A stretch of DNA of 64,000 nt from Pteria penguin (lineage: Eukaryota > Mollusca > Bivalvia > Pterioida > Pteriidae). The position numbers and the translations under genes were made by a program. The notes beneath the pieces were generated by a model that was not told the DNA's origin, ran no database searches, and saw only the letters and a program-made list of their open reading frames with translations. Positions 1 to 12,499 of this stretch are shown one piece after another; within the stretch, counting starts at the first letter, position 1, and each line of letters opens with the position of its first letter. The stretch spans positions 36,216,001 to 36,280,000 of the forward strand of contig CM068592.1 of the NCBI GenBank assembly GCA_035048485.1, written 5' to 3'.

Positions 1-1135
1 GTATATATCGCTGCGCCGTGGGTCTTCCGAGTCTATTTTTTTTTTAAAAATGGCGACGGTGTTCCGATTGGCTTAACATAACTTGTTCTCTTCTTGTTAG
101 ATATACAGTGGCGGATTTATATTCCCCCCTCCCTTTTTCGCCACAAGTATGAGTAAAACTTCAGATTTGGCACTTAAAATGGCGGAGTATTTTGGCTAAT
201 ACTTCATTTTCACATGAATCCCCCTTTTTTCCAGAATTTCTGGATTCGCCACTGATATAAATACCAAAAATTAACTAGAGATAAATACCAATAATTATCA
301 ATTCGAATGTAAAAATCGTTCATGTTTACTGTAAACCCATGAAGACACGCCTTATTATGTATTGAAATGAAACTTTTGTAAATTTAAGTAACGGGGTAAT
401 TTTTCACAAATAAGATAAATATAATTACTTTTATTTTTTTTGGCCATGATTTCTCTTATTTGAGGACTTTATAATACACGATTGTGTACTGTGTTTGTCG
501 ATGTAAACAATGACTCGTTAAAACAATATGGCGAAATGTTGGGGGTTTTTTTTGTTTTTTTTTGGGGGGGGTTGGGGTTGGGAGAGAGGGTGACACTATC
601 ATTTTATTTTTGAATGGACTGTAGTCATTTCTAGGTAAGTGGTATCAATTGAATTGGAGGAAACATACTTATCGCATATTATGCGCCGGTAGAGATATAT
701 TAAAAACTGAAAATTGTAGATTAAAAAAAACTTAAGTGTGCCCGCGTCGCCCATCGTTTCCTCTTCGATGATCAGCTGTTTACAGGTAATGGACGTATTT
801 ACCTGAAAAACCTCACTTCATTGGATTAAATGCAAATGTGATCCCGGTTACGCCAGTGAACATATCGCATACATACTCATTAATTCTAAGCGCGCCGTCA
901 ATTACAAGGCAAAATAAACATCTAGCTGTACCGCCACGCTATCGTTAAATTTTCAAATGAATTTGGCTATTTTCAAATTGCCGTAATGTCTTTATTTCTA
1001 CTCCAAACGAAATGAAATTAAGAAAACAAAATAAATATTCTAATGATATGATTTTGATTTACATGTTAAAAATATTTCTCGATAATTCTTTGATGTCAAA
1101 ATTGCAAACAATGCATTTTTATCAATTTGAACTTC
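1..1135. other. No gene recognised; AT-rich non-coding sequence
   Basis: I see no coding segment with recognisable motifs here. There is a T-run followed by a G-rich tract at about 541-590 and a short T-run near 40. The part next to 1140 may be decayed sequence belonging to the minus-strand gypsy relic that follows, because integrase would lie on this side, but I could not recognise integrase motifs. Confidence 0.5.
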
Positions 1136-1139
1136 GTCA

Positions 1140-2345
1140 TTTGGGATGGGTCTCACTAGTATTGTGAAAGTTCTTCTATCCAACGATCAAGTTGGCCTTC
1201 AATATTTTACAATATATCAATATCAACAAACGCCAAACCAAGCTGTTATGGTCGGTTTTCAGGATAAATGAATGTCCCAAAATGAAATGTCTAAATTGTC
1301 TGGTAAATGTAGTAATTGCTAGTAACTCTTTTCTAGATGTGCAGTATATTCTTTGTTTTGTCTTAATAGTAACAGTTTCTAGGCCGTTTTGTATTTGAGT
1401 GAGTTCAGCCCCAATACAATGATCGGACGCATCTGTATCTAAAATAAATTTGTCTTCTGAATTTGGATACGCAAGTGTAAAGAATTGGTAATTTCTACGC
1501 TTATATTTTCTATTATTAAGTATTCATCAGTCCAACTAAAATTTTATTTTTTCGAACTTTAAAACAATTGATATAAAGGACGGAAGAATACTGTGCAAAA
1601 CTTTTATATGGCTCCTGTGGTAATTTGCATATCCTAAGAATTACCAATTGCTTGGTGTCTTCTGGACAAGGCCATTTTTTTATTGTCTCTACACTATCTT
1701 GGTTGACAAGACTTTTTGACTAGTCTTCCAAGAAAATTTCTTTCTTTTTTAAATATCACATTTTTGGTGGTTTTAGTTTGAGATTGTACTTCTTAAATCT
1801 AATTAACTCAGCAGATATGCTTTTCACATGAGAAATAAAATCACTACCTAATACCACTACATCATCCAGTTATGCTAGATATTCTTGCCAGTTGAGACCT
1901 CTTAGAACCCGCTGCATCGCCTTACTGAATGTGGTTGGACTATTGCACAGGCGAAACGATAATCTTTTATGTTCATAAAGACCATACTTTGTTGTGAATG
2001 CTGTTTTTGGGCTGTCATATTCACCCACAGGGACTTACCAGTACTGGAGGCCATGTTCAGCGAAATGAACAGGGTATTCCCTCTTTGCAATCTTGTATAA
2101 TTGGAATTGCATCTTTTGTAGTGAATTTGTTAGACGCTCTATAGCCAATACAGAACCTTATATTTCCATCTTTTTTCTAATCAGCACTGGCGCGGATGCC
2201 CATTTTGAGGGTTGGATGATGCCCGCTACGAGCATTCGTTCTATGTGTTTCTTTTCTTCTGTTCTACGCAGTTTTACTTTTTTCGTGTCTTGCAGTTACA
2301 AGTATCTACTTGATGTTTTATGCTACATTTAAAAAGACCTAGGTC
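1140..2345 (-). pseudogene. Ty3/gypsy pol relic: reverse transcriptase and RNase H
   Basis: Read on the minus strand from 2345 downwards, this gives a Ty3/gypsy RT followed by RNase H with stops and frameshifts. Visible blocks in order are a fingers segment (VAGIIQPSKWASAPVLIRKK, about 2160-2240), the palm block KTAFTTKYGLYEHKR (about 1960-2015), LCNSPTTFSKAMQRVLRGLN (about 1890-1950), and LDDVVVLG (about 1845-1870), where the Tyr before LDD is a stop codon. RNase H is seen as FILDTDASDHCIGAELTQIQ (about 1395-1455) and FILKTDHNSL (about 1245-1275), ending with EGQLDRWIEELSQY near 1165-1205. The order RT then RNase H and the LDD motif are typical of LTR-retrotransposon pol. It cannot make a working polymerase as it stands. 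Integrase was not found. Confidence 0.85.
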
Positions 2346-2419
2346 AAAATCATCTTTGGTAAAAACTTTTTTTGGAATTTTTGTAAACCTTTTTAATAGG
2401 GAGAAAACCTAAAAAAAAG

Positions 2420-2605
2420 TTTGTCTTGAGAGCGAGGCTTCTTGCCACGAAACTACTCTCACAGGGATATATTGAGAAACGTTTGAAATTGTCACTGAGG
2501 AAGTTCTATGACCGATATAGAGATCTGGTGCAATTTCAGATCCCTCTCTCGAGAATGTTGACCACTTGTTTTCAACTTTGCATGGGATGTAAAGGGTATT
2601 TTACT
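2420..2605 (+). pseudogene. Fragment of Penelope-like RT family, C-terminal region
   Basis: An open stretch reads TKLLSQGYIEKRLKLSLRKF followed by YDRYRDL. It aligns by eye with the C-terminal part of the minus-strand RT relic at 37356-37631 (TKLLTQGYRYHKLRKTFSKF then FRSYSEL). The spacing of TKLL-QGY, KF and Y-x-(D/E)-L is kept. It is a small 5'-truncated piece lying next to the gypsy relic in the opposite orientation. The assignment rests on within-window similarity, so the link to the other copy is firmer than the superfamily name. Confidence 0.6.
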
Positions 2606-2639
2606 TTTGATATTCGATGGAGTAAAGTTTAATTCTCTA

Positions 2640-3145
2640 ATTTTGTGTTTGACCTAAAGTCCCAAAGTATGGGAGTAATCCATTATCTGACCTATTTTAA
2701 AGTTTTCAGAGGGGAAGGGGTTCATTTGTTTTCTCTGTGGACAGTTTCACAATTGAAATAAGTCCCAAGTTGACTTGGACTGGACCTTTCACATAACTTG
2801 ATTCACCATTGCCAATATCATATTTGAACTTCCGCTCTATCCCATCTGGTGCAATTTTATCTACATTTCATCTTAATTTCTGTTCTTCTAATTGTTCATC
2901 TTAGCTTCCGGATACTGCACACGGTTCCCATACTTTTCCTCCTGATCTAGTAACTTTTGTTTCATTTCCTGTAGGTCCTCGGTCTTTGTCGTCCGTTTCT
3001 CCTGCATGGTCTTTTGATATTTTTGCATCATGAGATTTAATTCCGTTTCATAATTTTCTCGTAACGTAACTGCTTGTTCTTTAAACTGTTGTAACATAGT
3101 AGCCCTTAACGACGAGTGTGTTGTACTTGCAGTGAAGACCATTTA
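2640..3145 (-). other. Possible gag/linker remains of the gypsy relic, with a coiled-coil-like ORF
   Basis: A minus-strand open frame (3142-2888, 84 aa) is rich in E, K and Q with heptad-like spacing (LQQFKEQAVTLRENYETELN and onward), suggesting a helical coiled coil. It lies upstream, on the same strand, of the gypsy RT relic, where gag or the gag-pol linker would be. A second short minus-strand stretch at about 2720-2840 reads plausibly (IERKFKYDIGNGESSYVKGP) before stops. I recognise no family motif, so the link to the gypsy element is inference from position. It could equally be random open frame. Confidence 0.3.
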
Positions 3146-3187
3146 GTATGATGAATCCAAAACATCTGTATTCTAACTCATTTTGTG

Positions 3188-3467
3188 ATTGATTGATTGA
3201 TTATAAAACTGTTTTACATCACTCCACGATTATTTCACGTACATGGTGACGGCTTCTGTCTGATGCATTGCATACAAATTTAGACCTTTGCAACGGGCCC
3301 ACCCGAAGCAGTAAGGGATCTTTTACGTGCCACGCCTACCGTAACACGGGACCTCGGTTTGTACTGTCTGATCCAAAAGACAGAACACCGGTGTGCCCAG
3401 GACGGGAGTCGAACACGGGTCCTCTCGATCAAGAGCCAAGCACCTTATCCACTAGGTCACACCGGCT
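3188..3467 (-). repeat. tRNA-headed SINE, family A, full length with target-site duplication
   Basis: Minus-strand SINE. The tRNA-like head lies at 3467-3390, with an A-box-like GTGTGACCTAGTGG and a B-box-like segment near GTTCGACTCCC. The body contains the block ACTGCTTCGGGTGGG (reverse complement at about 3302-3316) and the tail is a GATT/AATC-rich run at 3188-3210. It is flanked by a perfect 14-bp direct repeat, TAACTCATTTTGTG, at 3174-3187 and 3468-3481, a target-site duplication of LINE-driven insertion. Related copies lie at 5928-6092, 27034-27312, 30418-30681 and 57814-58168. Confidence 0.9.
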
Positions 3468-3784
3468 TAACTCATTTTGTGTAAATTTATCAATATGAAC
3501 TTCATAAAAAATGTAGCCAAGACCTTAACTAAGTAATTCCATCCTTATGTCACTAACCAAACTTTAAATTCCTTCTTTCCTCTATACAAGAGCGCAAAAT
3601 ACAGTTATATGTACATGTATCTGAATTCCTCAATTTTATCCAATTTATCTTAAAATTCTTAATTTTCTAATAATATGTAAAGGGGATCTCATAATAGACT
3701 AAACTATTATATACATGTGCTTTTCTTTACTCCTAGAACATTTTCGCAGACTATTGTGAATTTTTTCGATATCATTGGATTTGT

Positions 3785-3890
3785 GGCGGATGCCGGTATC
3801 TGCCTGGATAGGTCAATGGTTAGAGTGTCCGCCTTAATAGCGGAAGGTTCTACGTTCGATCTCCGGGTCCGGCCACAATTTTCATCCTGC
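3785..3890 (+). repeat. tRNA-like SINE head or tRNA pseudogene
   Basis: The segment has tRNA-like parts: an A-box-like GGTCAATGGTTAGAGTG, a short stem CCGC/GCGG around a 7-base loop that could be an anticodon arm, and a degenerate B-box (GTTCGATCTC). The ends GCCGG and CCGGCC can pair. The T-arm is not canonical, so I call it a SINE head or pseudogene, not a functional tRNA. The surrounding 3482-4050 holds nothing else I recognise. Confidence 0.45.
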
Positions 3891-4059
3891 CTGTTACAGC
3901 TTTATGAAAACCCCAAATTTCACACCTGTAGCTTAAAACACTGTCCACAAATGTATCGAAAACAGAGCACTTGCTTTTATGTTAAATCGATATTTTCTGT
4001 TAATTGCATAAAGTGCTTTTCCTCCTTGATCTGCAGCATGCTATTGTGTGATGTTAAAC

Positions 4060-4580
4060 TTGTCATTATAACTAAATAGCATTCCTAAATAATTAATTTT
4101 TTTCAACAATCTCGATCTCCGTCCCATTGTAGAAAAATATTTCGTTATTTCTTATAGTACTCCCATTTCTGAATATCAAAATTTTAGTTTCATCGATATT
4201 TAAAGTTAGTTTCCATTCTTCGTATAAACATGTAGAGTATCCAGCATATGTTGTAACGACTCCGGACTTTCACCAAAAAGAACCATATCGCCAGTGTACA
4301 TTAATAAAAACAAATTTAACATATTTATCTCAATGGATAGATAATGTTCTCAAATTAAATAATTTCACAATCATTCATATATAAACTGTATAATATAGGT
4401 GACAAGACCTCACTCTGAAAAAGGCCAATCCAAAATATTTAGATGATAAAACTGCATGCTTTTCACAGATTTTTACATTTTCATATAATTTAGATTTGTC
4501 TGTTAAATCGAAAGCCTTGCGGTAATCGATGAAACAACAATACAATCTTCCTCCTTTTTTTCTATTCCGTCCGTTGAAGC
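4060..4580 (-). pseudogene. Non-LTR (LINE) reverse transcriptase fragment
   Basis: Read from 4580 downwards on the minus strand, the frames give LYCCFIDYRKAFDLTDKSKL (RT palm motif with the first catalytic Asp, about 4495-4555), then a SP-ILYSLYMND block (about 4385-4415), and YTGDMVLFGESPESLQ (about 4235-4290), which occupies the place of the Y/F-A-D-D box. A further segment around 4100-4180 corresponds to the WKL..N..KT and FNYLG region. Stops and shifts break it into at least three frames, and the second catalytic aspartate pair is degraded to TGD. The arrangement fits a LINE RT; the clade cannot be fixed by eye. Confidence 0.7.
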
Positions 4581-5104
4581 TAATGGGCTACACACAACTA
4601 ACTTGTGAACATTGCTACATACAATAATCTTCTTCTTCTTCTCCCCGGGATATCCCTCCTGTGACTTAGGAGCACCCCACAGTAAAATGGGTATAATGAT
4701 AAATTTAATTTAAAAATTTTATATGTTGCCTAGTTTGCCTGTTTTTAATTAAGTTTAAACCCCTTTGCTAACAATTGTTTATATAAAATGTGGGAGTCAC
4801 AGTTTCGTATTATTAGGTAAAATATTTACATAGCCTCATTAAAAGTTTTAAGTTTAAAATGGGAATACTGCCTTGGTAAACGTTGGTTTAGTTAAATGTG
4901 GGAGCTTTAAAACTAGATTAAACACTTAGGCTAGTTTTTAAAATGTATTTCGATGGCCTATCCCCGACCTATTTAAGTATTTACAGCCGTCACCAAAGAA
5001 AGACACAACATTACCATGTCATATTCTTGCTCTTAAAAGATTATGATAAAAGACACTATTTACAAGGTTGTTAAGATCTACTTCTTCCAATATTACTTAT
5101 GTAC
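4581..5104. other. No gene; probable 3' region of the adjacent LINE fragment
   Basis: No coding segment. The stretch lies 3' (minus strand) of the LINE C-terminal fragment at 5105-5676 and contains a CTT microsatellite (4627-4641) and a CCCCGGGATATCCC block at about 4643-4656. It may be that element's 3' untranslated region; this is inference from position only. Confidence 0.35.
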
Positions 5105-5676
5105 TTATATTATTTGTCTTATTTTATTTAATCTGTCCTGGTGTATAGCATGGATATAGTCTCTGGCTGTCTTCTCCATTTTCAGGTACCAGTCCATCGT
5201 TTCCGGTCGTTTTGGCCTGCTGTTTTCCATGTAGTGGGTACAATCTATCACTAGCTGAGTGCATTGTTCATCATAATCTGTCATATCTGGCCCCACGTCT
5301 GCTTTTGGCTTTTCCTCTAATAGTTGTTTAATTTTCTCCTTGTATAGTTTGCGTTTTGTTTTCAGCGTCTGACAGTTAGCGATGAAATGTATTTCGTTTT
5401 CTGGCTCTCTTTGACATAGTAGACATTGGCCATGATTTTGCCTCTTGTTTCTAGCTTGGATATATCCTAGGCTGTAAGTCACCGTCATAGTTTCACTTTT
5501 ATTGTTGCCTTCTTGGTCTCCATTGGGCTGTGTTTCGATGATGTCCATACTAGGTGTGGTTGTTCAGGTGTATTTTTTTCAGTGGTCAGAAACTTCAATG
5601 ATGTTTTCTCCTTTGCTTCTTCAGTAAGTTTGTTGTTCCAGTAGCTGGTGGTTGCCGTTTTGCTTTCAAGCTTCAA
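5105..5676 (-). pseudogene. LINE C-terminal zinc-knuckle region, frameshifted
   Basis: Two overlapping minus-strand frames make up one decayed C-terminus. The upstream frame (5676-5485) ends in HLVWTSSKHSPMETKKATIK. The downstream frame (5548-5105) carries CLLCQREPENEIHF followed by IANC, a C-x2-C...H-x4-C cluster typical of the zinc-binding tail found after the RT in many non-LTR retrotransposons. Continuity requires a frame change near 5480-5490. No RT is present directly upstream, so this copy is 5'-truncated, as LINE copies usually are. It is on the same strand as the LINE RT fragment at 4060-4580 but in the wrong order to be one element. Confidence 0.7.
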
Positions 5677-5927
5677 TAATATAAAAACCCCGATCCCGAA
5701 ATATTCCGGACGAAGCGGCGAATTTCCAATCTCTGTGAATATATGTCTCTGGCCAACATAACTAGAAATTTACTTCGAAATATGAAAAATTGAAAAAGCG
5801 TATCCGCGTTTTAGAAAATCTTAATCATGGCACTTTTTGGAACATTTTAATTACGACGCCATAAATAAATGGCCTGAATTTAGCAGTGATGTCACAATAA
5901 AACTACATAATGGGCTTGGTTTTTAAA

Positions 5928-6092
5928 GTTGGTAAAAACCAAGGTCCCGAGTCATGGAAGGCGTGGCACGTGAAAGATCCCTTACTGCTTCGGGTGGGTC
6001 CATTGCTAGGTAAATTTTCTATGCGATGCATCAGGCAGATGCCGTTACCATATATGTGAAATAATCATGGGGTGACGTAAAACAATAATCGA
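5928..6092 (+). repeat. SINE family A, 5'-truncated copy
   Basis: The body block AAAGATCCCTTACTGCTTCG followed by GGTGGGTCC, and the 3' block ending in GACGTAAAACAATAATC, match the other family-A SINEs. The tRNA-like head is missing, so this copy is 5'-truncated. It ends about 250 bp before the UNG exon at 6339. The preceding 5677-5927 holds nothing I recognise. Confidence 0.8.
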
Positions 6093-6179
6093 TCAATGAA
6101 TGAGAGGGGTACGATATTATACACAAAATAGCAAGAACAATGCAATTCATCTCTTTACAGAACTCTGTTGCAATTTTTA

Positions 6180-6305
<126 letters not shown>

Positions 6306-6338
6306 ATATCTTTTTTATATTCCTAACATAGTTTTCAG

Positions 6339-6414
6339 AGAATTCATGCTTTTATATCATTCCCAGATTAAAGCGGTTATCTTTGGACAAGACCCTTATC
6401 ATGGTGATGGACAG
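6339..6414 (+). CDS. UNG: Uracil-DNA glycosylase, exon with the catalytic water-activating loop (partial gene)
   Basis: UNG (family-1 uracil-DNA glycosylase) removes uracil from DNA to start base excision repair in nucleus and mitochondria. This exon encodes 25 residues ending in KAVIFGQDPYHGDGQ, the signature containing the catalytic Asp and the Tyr that excludes thymine (Asp145 and Tyr147 in the human enzyme). It follows an AG acceptor at 6337-6338, preceded by a possible branch site (CCTAAC at 6322-6327) and a T-rich tract. It ends at a consensus donor GTGAGT at 6415. The first base completes a codon from an upstream exon; the exit phase is 0, matching the exon at 43590, so the joined reading runs GQ|ATGLAF. 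I found no upstream exons in this window, so the N-terminal part probably lies to the left. Confidence 0.9.
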
Positions 6415-6635
6415 GTGAGTGTTATTTTATTTACCCTTAAAAAAAGGTAAAACAAAATGAAAATTTTCCAGAATATATATTTAAGAAAATGGTAGCAAAA
6501 GAAAAGGGTAATATCAAGATACCCAATAAGATCCCTCTCAGTATATGTTGGCTTGTATAAGATCCCTCACAGAGTATGTTGGCATGTATAAGATCCCTCA
6601 CAGTATATGTTGGCATATATAAGATCCCTCACAGT

Positions 6636-9600
6636 GTATGTTAGCATATATAAGTTCCCTCACAGTATATCCTGGCATGTATAAGGTCCTTCACAGTATA
6701 TATCGGCATATAGATGTATAAGATCCCTCATAGTGTATGTTGCCTTGTATAAATCCCTTACAGTATATCTTGGCGTCTATAAGATCCCTTACAGTATATG
6801 TTGGCGTGTATAAGATCCCTTACAGTATATGTTGGCATATATAAGATCCCTCACAGTATATGTTGGCGTGTGTAAGATCCCTCACAGTATATGTTTGCAT
6901 GTATAAGATCCCTCATAGTATATGTTGGCCTGTATAACATCCCTCACAGTATATGTTAGTTTCCGTAAGATTCCTCACAGTGTATGTTGGCATGTATAAG
7001 ATCCCTCACAATATATGTTGGCGTGTATGAGGTCCCTCACAGTAAATGTTGGCGTGTATAAGATCCCTCATAGTATATGTTGGGGTGTATAAGATCCTTC
7101 GCAGTGTATGTTGGCATGTATAAGATCCATGACAGTATATGTTTGCATGTATTAGATCCCTAACAGTATATGTTGACGTGCATAAAATCTTTCACGGTGT
7201 ATGCTGGCGTGTATAAGATCCCTCTTAGTATATGTTGGCATGTATAAGATTCCTCACAGTATATGTTGGCATATATAAGATCCCTCACAGTATATATTGG
7301 CATGTATAACATTCCTCACATTGTATGTTGGCATATATAAGATCCCTCACAGTATATGTTGACATGTATAAGATCCCTCACAGGATATATTGGCATGTAA
7401 AAGATTCCTCACAGTGTATGTTGGCGTGTATAAGATCCCTCATAGTATATGTTCGCGTGTATCAGTTCTCTCACAGTATATGCTGGCTTGTACCAGATTC
7501 CGCACAGTATATATTGGCGTGGATAAGATTCCTTACAGACTATGTTAGCGTATATAAGATTCCTCACAGTATATGTTGGCGTATTTAAGATTCCTCACAT
7601 TATATGTCGGCATGTATAAGATTCCTCACAGTATATGTTGGCATATATAAGATTCCGTACAGTATATGTTGGCATGTATAAGATCCCTCACAGTATATGT
7701 TGGCATGTATAAGATCTCACACAGAATATGTTGGCATGTATAAGATCCCTCACAGTATATGCTGGCATGTACAAGAACCCTCACTTTATATGTTCGGATG
7801 TATAAGATCCCTCACAGTATATGTTAGCTTGTACAAGACCCCTCACAGTATATGTTAGCGTGTATAAGATCCCTCACAGGATATATTGGCATGTAAAAGA
7901 TTCCTCACAGTGTATGTTGGCATATATAAGATCCTTCACAGTATATGTTGGCATATATAAAATCCCTCACAGTATATGTTGCCATATATAAGATCCCTCA
8001 CAGTATATGTTGGCGTGTATAAGATCCCTCACATTATATGTTAGCCTGTATAAGATCCCTCACAGTATATGTTGGCATGTATAAGATTCCTCACAATGTA
8101 CGTTTGCATGTATAATATCCCTCACAGTATATGGTGGCGTATATAAGGTCCCTCACAGTATAGATTGGCGTGTATAAGATCCCTCAAAGTATATGTTGCC
8201 TTGTATAAGATCCTTCACAGTATATGTTTGCGTGTTTAACTTTCCTCACAGTATATGATGGCATATATAAGATTCTTCAAAGTATATGTTGGCGAGTATA
8301 AGATTCCTCACAGTATATGTCGGCATATATAGGATTCCTCCAATATGTGTTGGCATATATAAAATTCCTCACAGTATATGTTGGTATATATAAGATTCCT
8401 CACAGTATATCTTGGCATGTATAAGATTCTTCACAGTATATGTTGGCATATATAAGATCCCTCACAGTATATGTTGGCATATATAAGATTCCTCACAGTA
8501 TATGTTGGCATGTATAAGATTCCTCATAGTATATGTTGGCATATATAAGATTCCTCACAGTGTATGTTAGCATATATAAGTTCCCTCACAGTATATCCTG
8601 GCATGTATAAGGTCCTTCACAGTATATATCGGCATATAGATGTATAAGATACCTCATAGTGTATGTTGCCTTGTATAAATCCCTTACAGTATATCTTGGC
8701 GTCCATAAGATCCCTTACAGTATATGTTGGCGTGTATAAGATCCCTTACAGTATATGTTGGCATATATAAGATCCCTCACAGTATATGTTGGCGTGAATA
8801 AGATTCCTCACAGTATATGTTGGCATATATAAGATCCCTCACAGTATATGTTGGCGTGTATAAGATTCCTCACAGTATATGTTGGCGTGTATAAGATCCC
8901 TCACAGTATATGTTGGCATGTATAAGATCCCTCACAGTATATGTTGGCCTGTATAACATCCCTCACAGTGTATATTGGCATGTATAAGATCCCTCACAAT
9001 ATATGTTGGCGTGTATGAGGTCCCTCACAGTAAATGTTGGCGTGTATAAGATCCCTCATAGTATATGTTGGGGTGTATAAGATCCTTCGCAGTGTATGTT
9101 GGCATGTATAAGATCCCTGACAGTATATGTTTGCATGTATAAGATCCCTAACAGTATATGTTGACGTGCATAAAATCTCTCACGGTGTATGCTGGCGTGT
9201 ATAAGATCCCTCTTAGTATATGTTGGCATGTATAAGATTCCTCACAGTATATGTTGGCATATATAAGATCCCTCACAGTATATATTGGCATGTATAACAT
9301 TCTTTACATTGTATGTTGGCATATATAAGATCCCTCACAGTATATGTTGACATGTATAAGATCCCTCACAGGATATATTGGCATGTAAGAGATTCCTCAC
9401 AGTGTATGTTGGCGTGTATAAGATCCCTCATAGTATATGTTTGCGTGTATCAGTTCTCTCACAGTATATGCTGGCTTGTACCAGATTCCGCACAGTATAT
9501 ATTGGCGTGGATAAGATTCCTTACAGACTATGTTAGCGTATATAAGATTCCTCACAGTATATGTTGGCGTATTTAAGATTCCTTACAGTATATGTTGGCA

Positions 9601-10490
9601 TGTATAAGATCCCTCACAGTATATGTTGGCATGTATAAGATCTCTCACAGTATATGTTGGCATGTATAAGATTCCTTACAGTATATGTTGGCATGTATAA
9701 GATCCCTCACAGTATATGTTGGCATGTATAAGATCTCTCACAGTATATGTTGGCATGTATAAGATCCCTCAGAGTATATGCTGGCATGTATAAGATCCCT
9801 CACATTATATGTTCGGATGTATAAGATCCCTCACAGTATATGTTAGCTTGTACAAGACCCCTCACAGTATATGTTAGCGTGTATAAGACTCCTCACAGGA
9901 TATATTGGCATGTAAAAGATTCCTCACAGTGTATGTTGGCATATATAAGATCCTTCACAGTATATGTTGGCATATATAAGATCCCTCACAGTATATCTTG
10001 CCATATATAAGATCCCTTACAGTATATGTTGGCATGTATAAGATTCCTCACAATGTATGTTGGCATGTATAAGATCCCTCACAGTATATATTGGCGTGTA
10101 TAAGATCCCTCACAGTATATGTTTGCGTGTTTAACATTCCTCACAGTATATGATGGCATATATAAGATTCCTCAAAGTATATATTGGCGTGTATAAGATT
10201 CCTTACAGTATATATCGGCATATATAGGATTCCTCCAATATGTGTTGGCATATATAAAATTCCTCACAGTATATGTTGGTATATATAAGATTCCTCACAG
10301 TATATCTTGGCATGTATAAGATTCTTCACAGTATATGTTGGCATATATAAGATCCCTCACAGTATATGTTGGCATATATAAGATTCCTCACAGTATATGT
10401 TGGCATGTATAAGATTCTTCATAGTATATGTTGGCATATATAAGATTCCTCACAGTATATGTTGGCATATATAAGATTCCTCACAGTATA
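6636..10490 (+). repeat. Higher-order tandem duplication, about 1.93-1.99 kb, two copies
   Basis: The distinctive variant string beginning GTATGTTAGCATATATAAG at 6636 recurs at 8562. Irregular landmarks such as the 'cggcatatagatgtataag' unit and the 'tgtaccagattccgc' unit follow in the same order. The offset grows from 1926 to 1988 bp, showing small indels of whole or partial units between the copies. Boundaries are approximate. Confidence 0.85.
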
Positions 10491-12499
10491 TGTTGGTGTG
10501 TATAAGATTCTTCACAGTATATATTGGCATATATAATATTCCTCACAGTGTATGTTGGCATATATAAGATCCCGTACAGGGTATGCTGGCGTGTATAGGA
10601 TTCTTCAGAGTATATGATGGCATGTATAAGATTCCTCACAGTATATGTTAGCGTGTATAAGATCCGTCACAGGATATGTTGGTATATATAAGATCCCACC
10701 GAGTATATGTTGGCTTCTGTAAGATCCCTCAGAGTATATGTTGGCATGTATAAGATTCCTCACAGAGATTCCTCACAGTGGATGTTAGCTTGTATCAGAT
10801 TCCTCACAGTATATGCTGGCATGTATAAGATCCCTCACAGTATATGTTTGCGTGTATAAGATTCCTCACAGTATGTGTTGGCATATATAAGATCCCTCAC
10901 AGTATATCTTGGGATGTATAAGATCCCTCGCAGAATATGTTGGCATATATAAGATACATCATAGTAGATGTTGGCATATATAAGATCCTTTACAGTGTAT
11001 GTTGGCATGTATAAGGTCCTTCACAATATACGTTGGCGTGTATAGGATTCCTTGCAGTATATGTTGGCATGCATAAGATCCCTCACAGTATATGTTGGCC
11101 TGTATAAAATACCTCACAGTATATGTTGGCATGTATAAGATTCCTCATAGTATATGTTGGCGTGTATAAGATCCCTAACAGTATATGTTGGCTTGAATAA
11201 GATCCCTCTAAGTATATACTGGCATGTATAAGTTCTCTCACAGTATCTGCTGGCTTCTGCCAGATTCCGCACAGTATATATTGGCGTGGATAAGATTCCT
11301 TACAGACTATGTTAGCGTATATAAGATTCCTCACAGTATATGTTGGCGTATTTAAGATTCCTCATATTATTTGTTGACATGTATAAGATTCCCTATAGTA
11401 TATGTTGGCGTAAATAAGATTCCTCACAGTATATGTTGGCATATATAAGATTCCTCACAGTATATGTTGGAATATATAAGATTCCTCACAGAATATGTTG
11501 GCATATATAGCATCATTCACAGTATATGTTGGCATGTATAAGATTCCTTACAGTATATGTTTGCACGTATAAGATTCCTCACATTATATGTTGGCATATA
11601 TAAGATTCCTCACAGCATATGTTGGTATATATAAGATTCCTCACAGTATATCTTGGCGTGTATAAGTTTCCTAACAGGATATCTTGGCATATAGAAGATA
11701 CCTGACGGTATATGTTGGTATGTATACTGTCCCTTACAGTGTAGGTTGGCATGTATAAAATCCCTGACAGTATATGGTAGCGTGTATAAGATCCCACACA
11801 GTATATGTAGGTATGTATAAGATCCCTCAGAGTATATGTTGGCATGTATAAGATCCCTCACAGTGTATGTTGGCTTCTGTAAGATTCCTCACAGTTGATG
11901 TTAGCTTCCATAAGATTCCTGACAGTGTATGTTGGATTCTATAAGATTCCTCACAGTATATGCTGGCATATATAAGATCCCTCAGAATGTAGGTTGGAGT
12001 GTATAAGATCCCGTACAATATATTTTGGCATCTATCAGATCCTTCACACTATATATCGGCATATATAAGATCCCTCACAGTATATTTCGGCATGTATAAG
12101 ATTCCTCACAATGTATGTAGGCATGTATAAGATCCCTCACAGTATATCTTGGCATATATAAGATTCCTCAAAGTATATGTTGGCGTATATAAGATTCCTT
12201 ACAGCATATGTTGGCATATAAAAGATTCCTCACAGCATATGTTGGCGTGTATAAGATCATTCACAGTATATGTTGGCATGTATAAGACTCTTCACAGTAG
12301 GTGTTGGCATATATAAGATTCCTCACAATATATGTTGGCATATATAAGATTCCTTACAGTATATGTTGGCAAGTGGAAGATTCCTCACAGTATATGTTGG
12401 CATACATAGGATTCCTCACAGCATATGTTGGCGTGTATAAGATCATTCACAGTATATGTTGGCATGTATAAGATTCGTCACAGTAGATGTTGGCATATA